Below, piece after piece: positions 5,614 through 5,867 of a DNA stretch of 5,867 nucleotides. The stretch is taken from contig JAHFCS010000153.1 in the NCBI GenBank assembly GCA_023249395.1, positions 1 to 5,867 on the forward strand. Direction: 5' to 3'. Position numbers and translations under genes: made by a program. Position 1 is the first letter of the stretch; each line of letters opens with the position of its first letter. Origin of the DNA: Gemmatimonadota bacterium (GTDB lineage Bacteria; Gemmatimonadota; Gemmatimonadetes; Gemmatimonadales; Gemmatimonadaceae). The notes beneath the pieces are model-generated. The model saw only the letters and a program-made list of their open reading frames with translations. It did no database searches and had not been told where the DNA came from.

Positions 5614-5867
5614 TCAAGCTAGCGCGACGATATGTGCAATGCACCCCGCTGCCAGCCGATCAGGGGCATATCCTCCCTCGAGAACACTCACCACTCGACC
5701 CCCGCACCAGCTATCGGCGCGCTCGACGACGCTTCGAGTCAGCGACGCAATGTGCTCCGGCTCGAGAGTGAAGCCGCCGAGCGGATCCCCGGCAAGTGAG
5801 TCGAAGCCGGCCGAGATGAGGACGATATCGGGCTTGAAGCCAGACGTCGCCGAATCGATCCCACGTT
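5614..5867 (-). CDS. Histone-deacetylase-like amidohydrolase, C-terminal fragment (5' end outside window)
   Basis: Only the last 83 codons and the TGA stop (5616-5614) lie in the window; the N-terminal part runs off the right edge. The fragment reads through PDIVLISAGFDSLAGDPLGG (fragment residues 12-31) and then VVSVLEGGY (58-66), the two C-terminal signatures of the HDAC / acetylpolyamine amidohydrolase / AcuC superfamily. By family knowledge, the Asp of the AGFD motif (fragment residue 22) is one of the Zn2+ ligands and the Tyr of EGGY (residue 66) is the transition-state-stabilising tyrosine, so the visible half of the active site is intact. Such bacterial enzymes are cytosolic deacetylases acting on acetylated polyamines, lysine side chains or other small amides; the substrate cannot be told from this fragment. 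It is the first gene seen in the run, followed after 37 bp by corA. The His-His and DxH parts of the active site lie outside the window and are unverified. Confidence 0.88.
   Translation of the reverse strand, partial: RGIDSATSGFKPDIVLISAGFDSLAGDPLGGFTLEPEHIASLTRSVVERADSWCGGRVVSVLEGGYAPDRLAAGCIAHIVALA

Larger units (their letters stand above)
1..5867 (-). other. Probable single operon: amidohydrolase, corA, GvpL/F-like, kinase, dipeptide epimerase, priA
   Basis: Six co-directional genes are spaced +37, -19, +2, -4 and +5 bp. The last four junctions fall within translational coupling distance. No intergenic region can hold a full promoter except perhaps the 37-bp gap, where none is evident. 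The run extends past both window edges, so the true promoter and terminator are not seen. Co-transcription is inferred from spacing only. Confidence 0.7.

Noticed and set aside
5511..5771. Plus-strand open frame of 86 codons over the corA start and amidohydrolase end
   Set aside because: It is antisense to two well-supported genes and has no domain or ribosome binding site of note.

Overview
The window is a compact block of six genes, all on the minus strand, from a GC-rich bacterium (roughly 60% GC by eye). Four genes are complete and two run off the ends. In transcription order, from high to low coordinates, they are: the C-terminal end of a histone-deacetylase-like amidohydrolase (5867-5614), a CorA-type divalent cation channel (5575-4502), a small GvpL/GvpF-family protein (4520-3864), a soluble Ser/Thr protein kinase with an N-terminal zinc ribbon (3861-2836), an enolase-superfamily dipeptide epimerase (2839-1781), and most of the primosomal helicase PriA (1775 to beyond position 1).

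The spacing is that of one operon. The largest gap is 37 bp (amidohydrolase to corA). The other junctions are a 19-bp overlap (corA/GvpL-F-like), a 2-bp gap (GvpL-F-like/kinase), a 4-bp ATGA overlap (kinase/epimerase) and a 5-bp gap (epimerase/priA). I see no convincing promoter or terminator inside the block. No RNA gene, mobile element, CRISPR array or gene-free stretch over 300 bases was seen. The long plus-strand reading frames are antisense shadows of these genes.

The genes do not form a textbook pathway. PriA (replication restart) is housekeeping. The epimerase carries the residues of L-Ala-D/L-Glu epimerases, which act in murein peptide recycling. CorA moves Mg2+/Co2+. The kinase is of the PknB/Hanks type but has no transmembrane or PASTA region, and its N-terminal four-cysteine ribbon could bind metal or a partner. 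The most unexpected gene is the GvpL/F-like one: the fold is known from gas vesicle clusters, yet no other gas vesicle gene is visible and it sits directly before the kinase. A CorA/GvpL-F-like/kinase/epimerase unit is the part most worth a comparative look.

Taxonomy is only a guess. The gene style (bacterial HDAC-like amidohydrolase, soluble zinc-ribbon kinase, stand-alone GvpL/F-like protein, PriA closer to the Bacillus type than the E. coli type) would suit a soil bacterium such as a member of Gemmatimonadota, but nothing here proves it.
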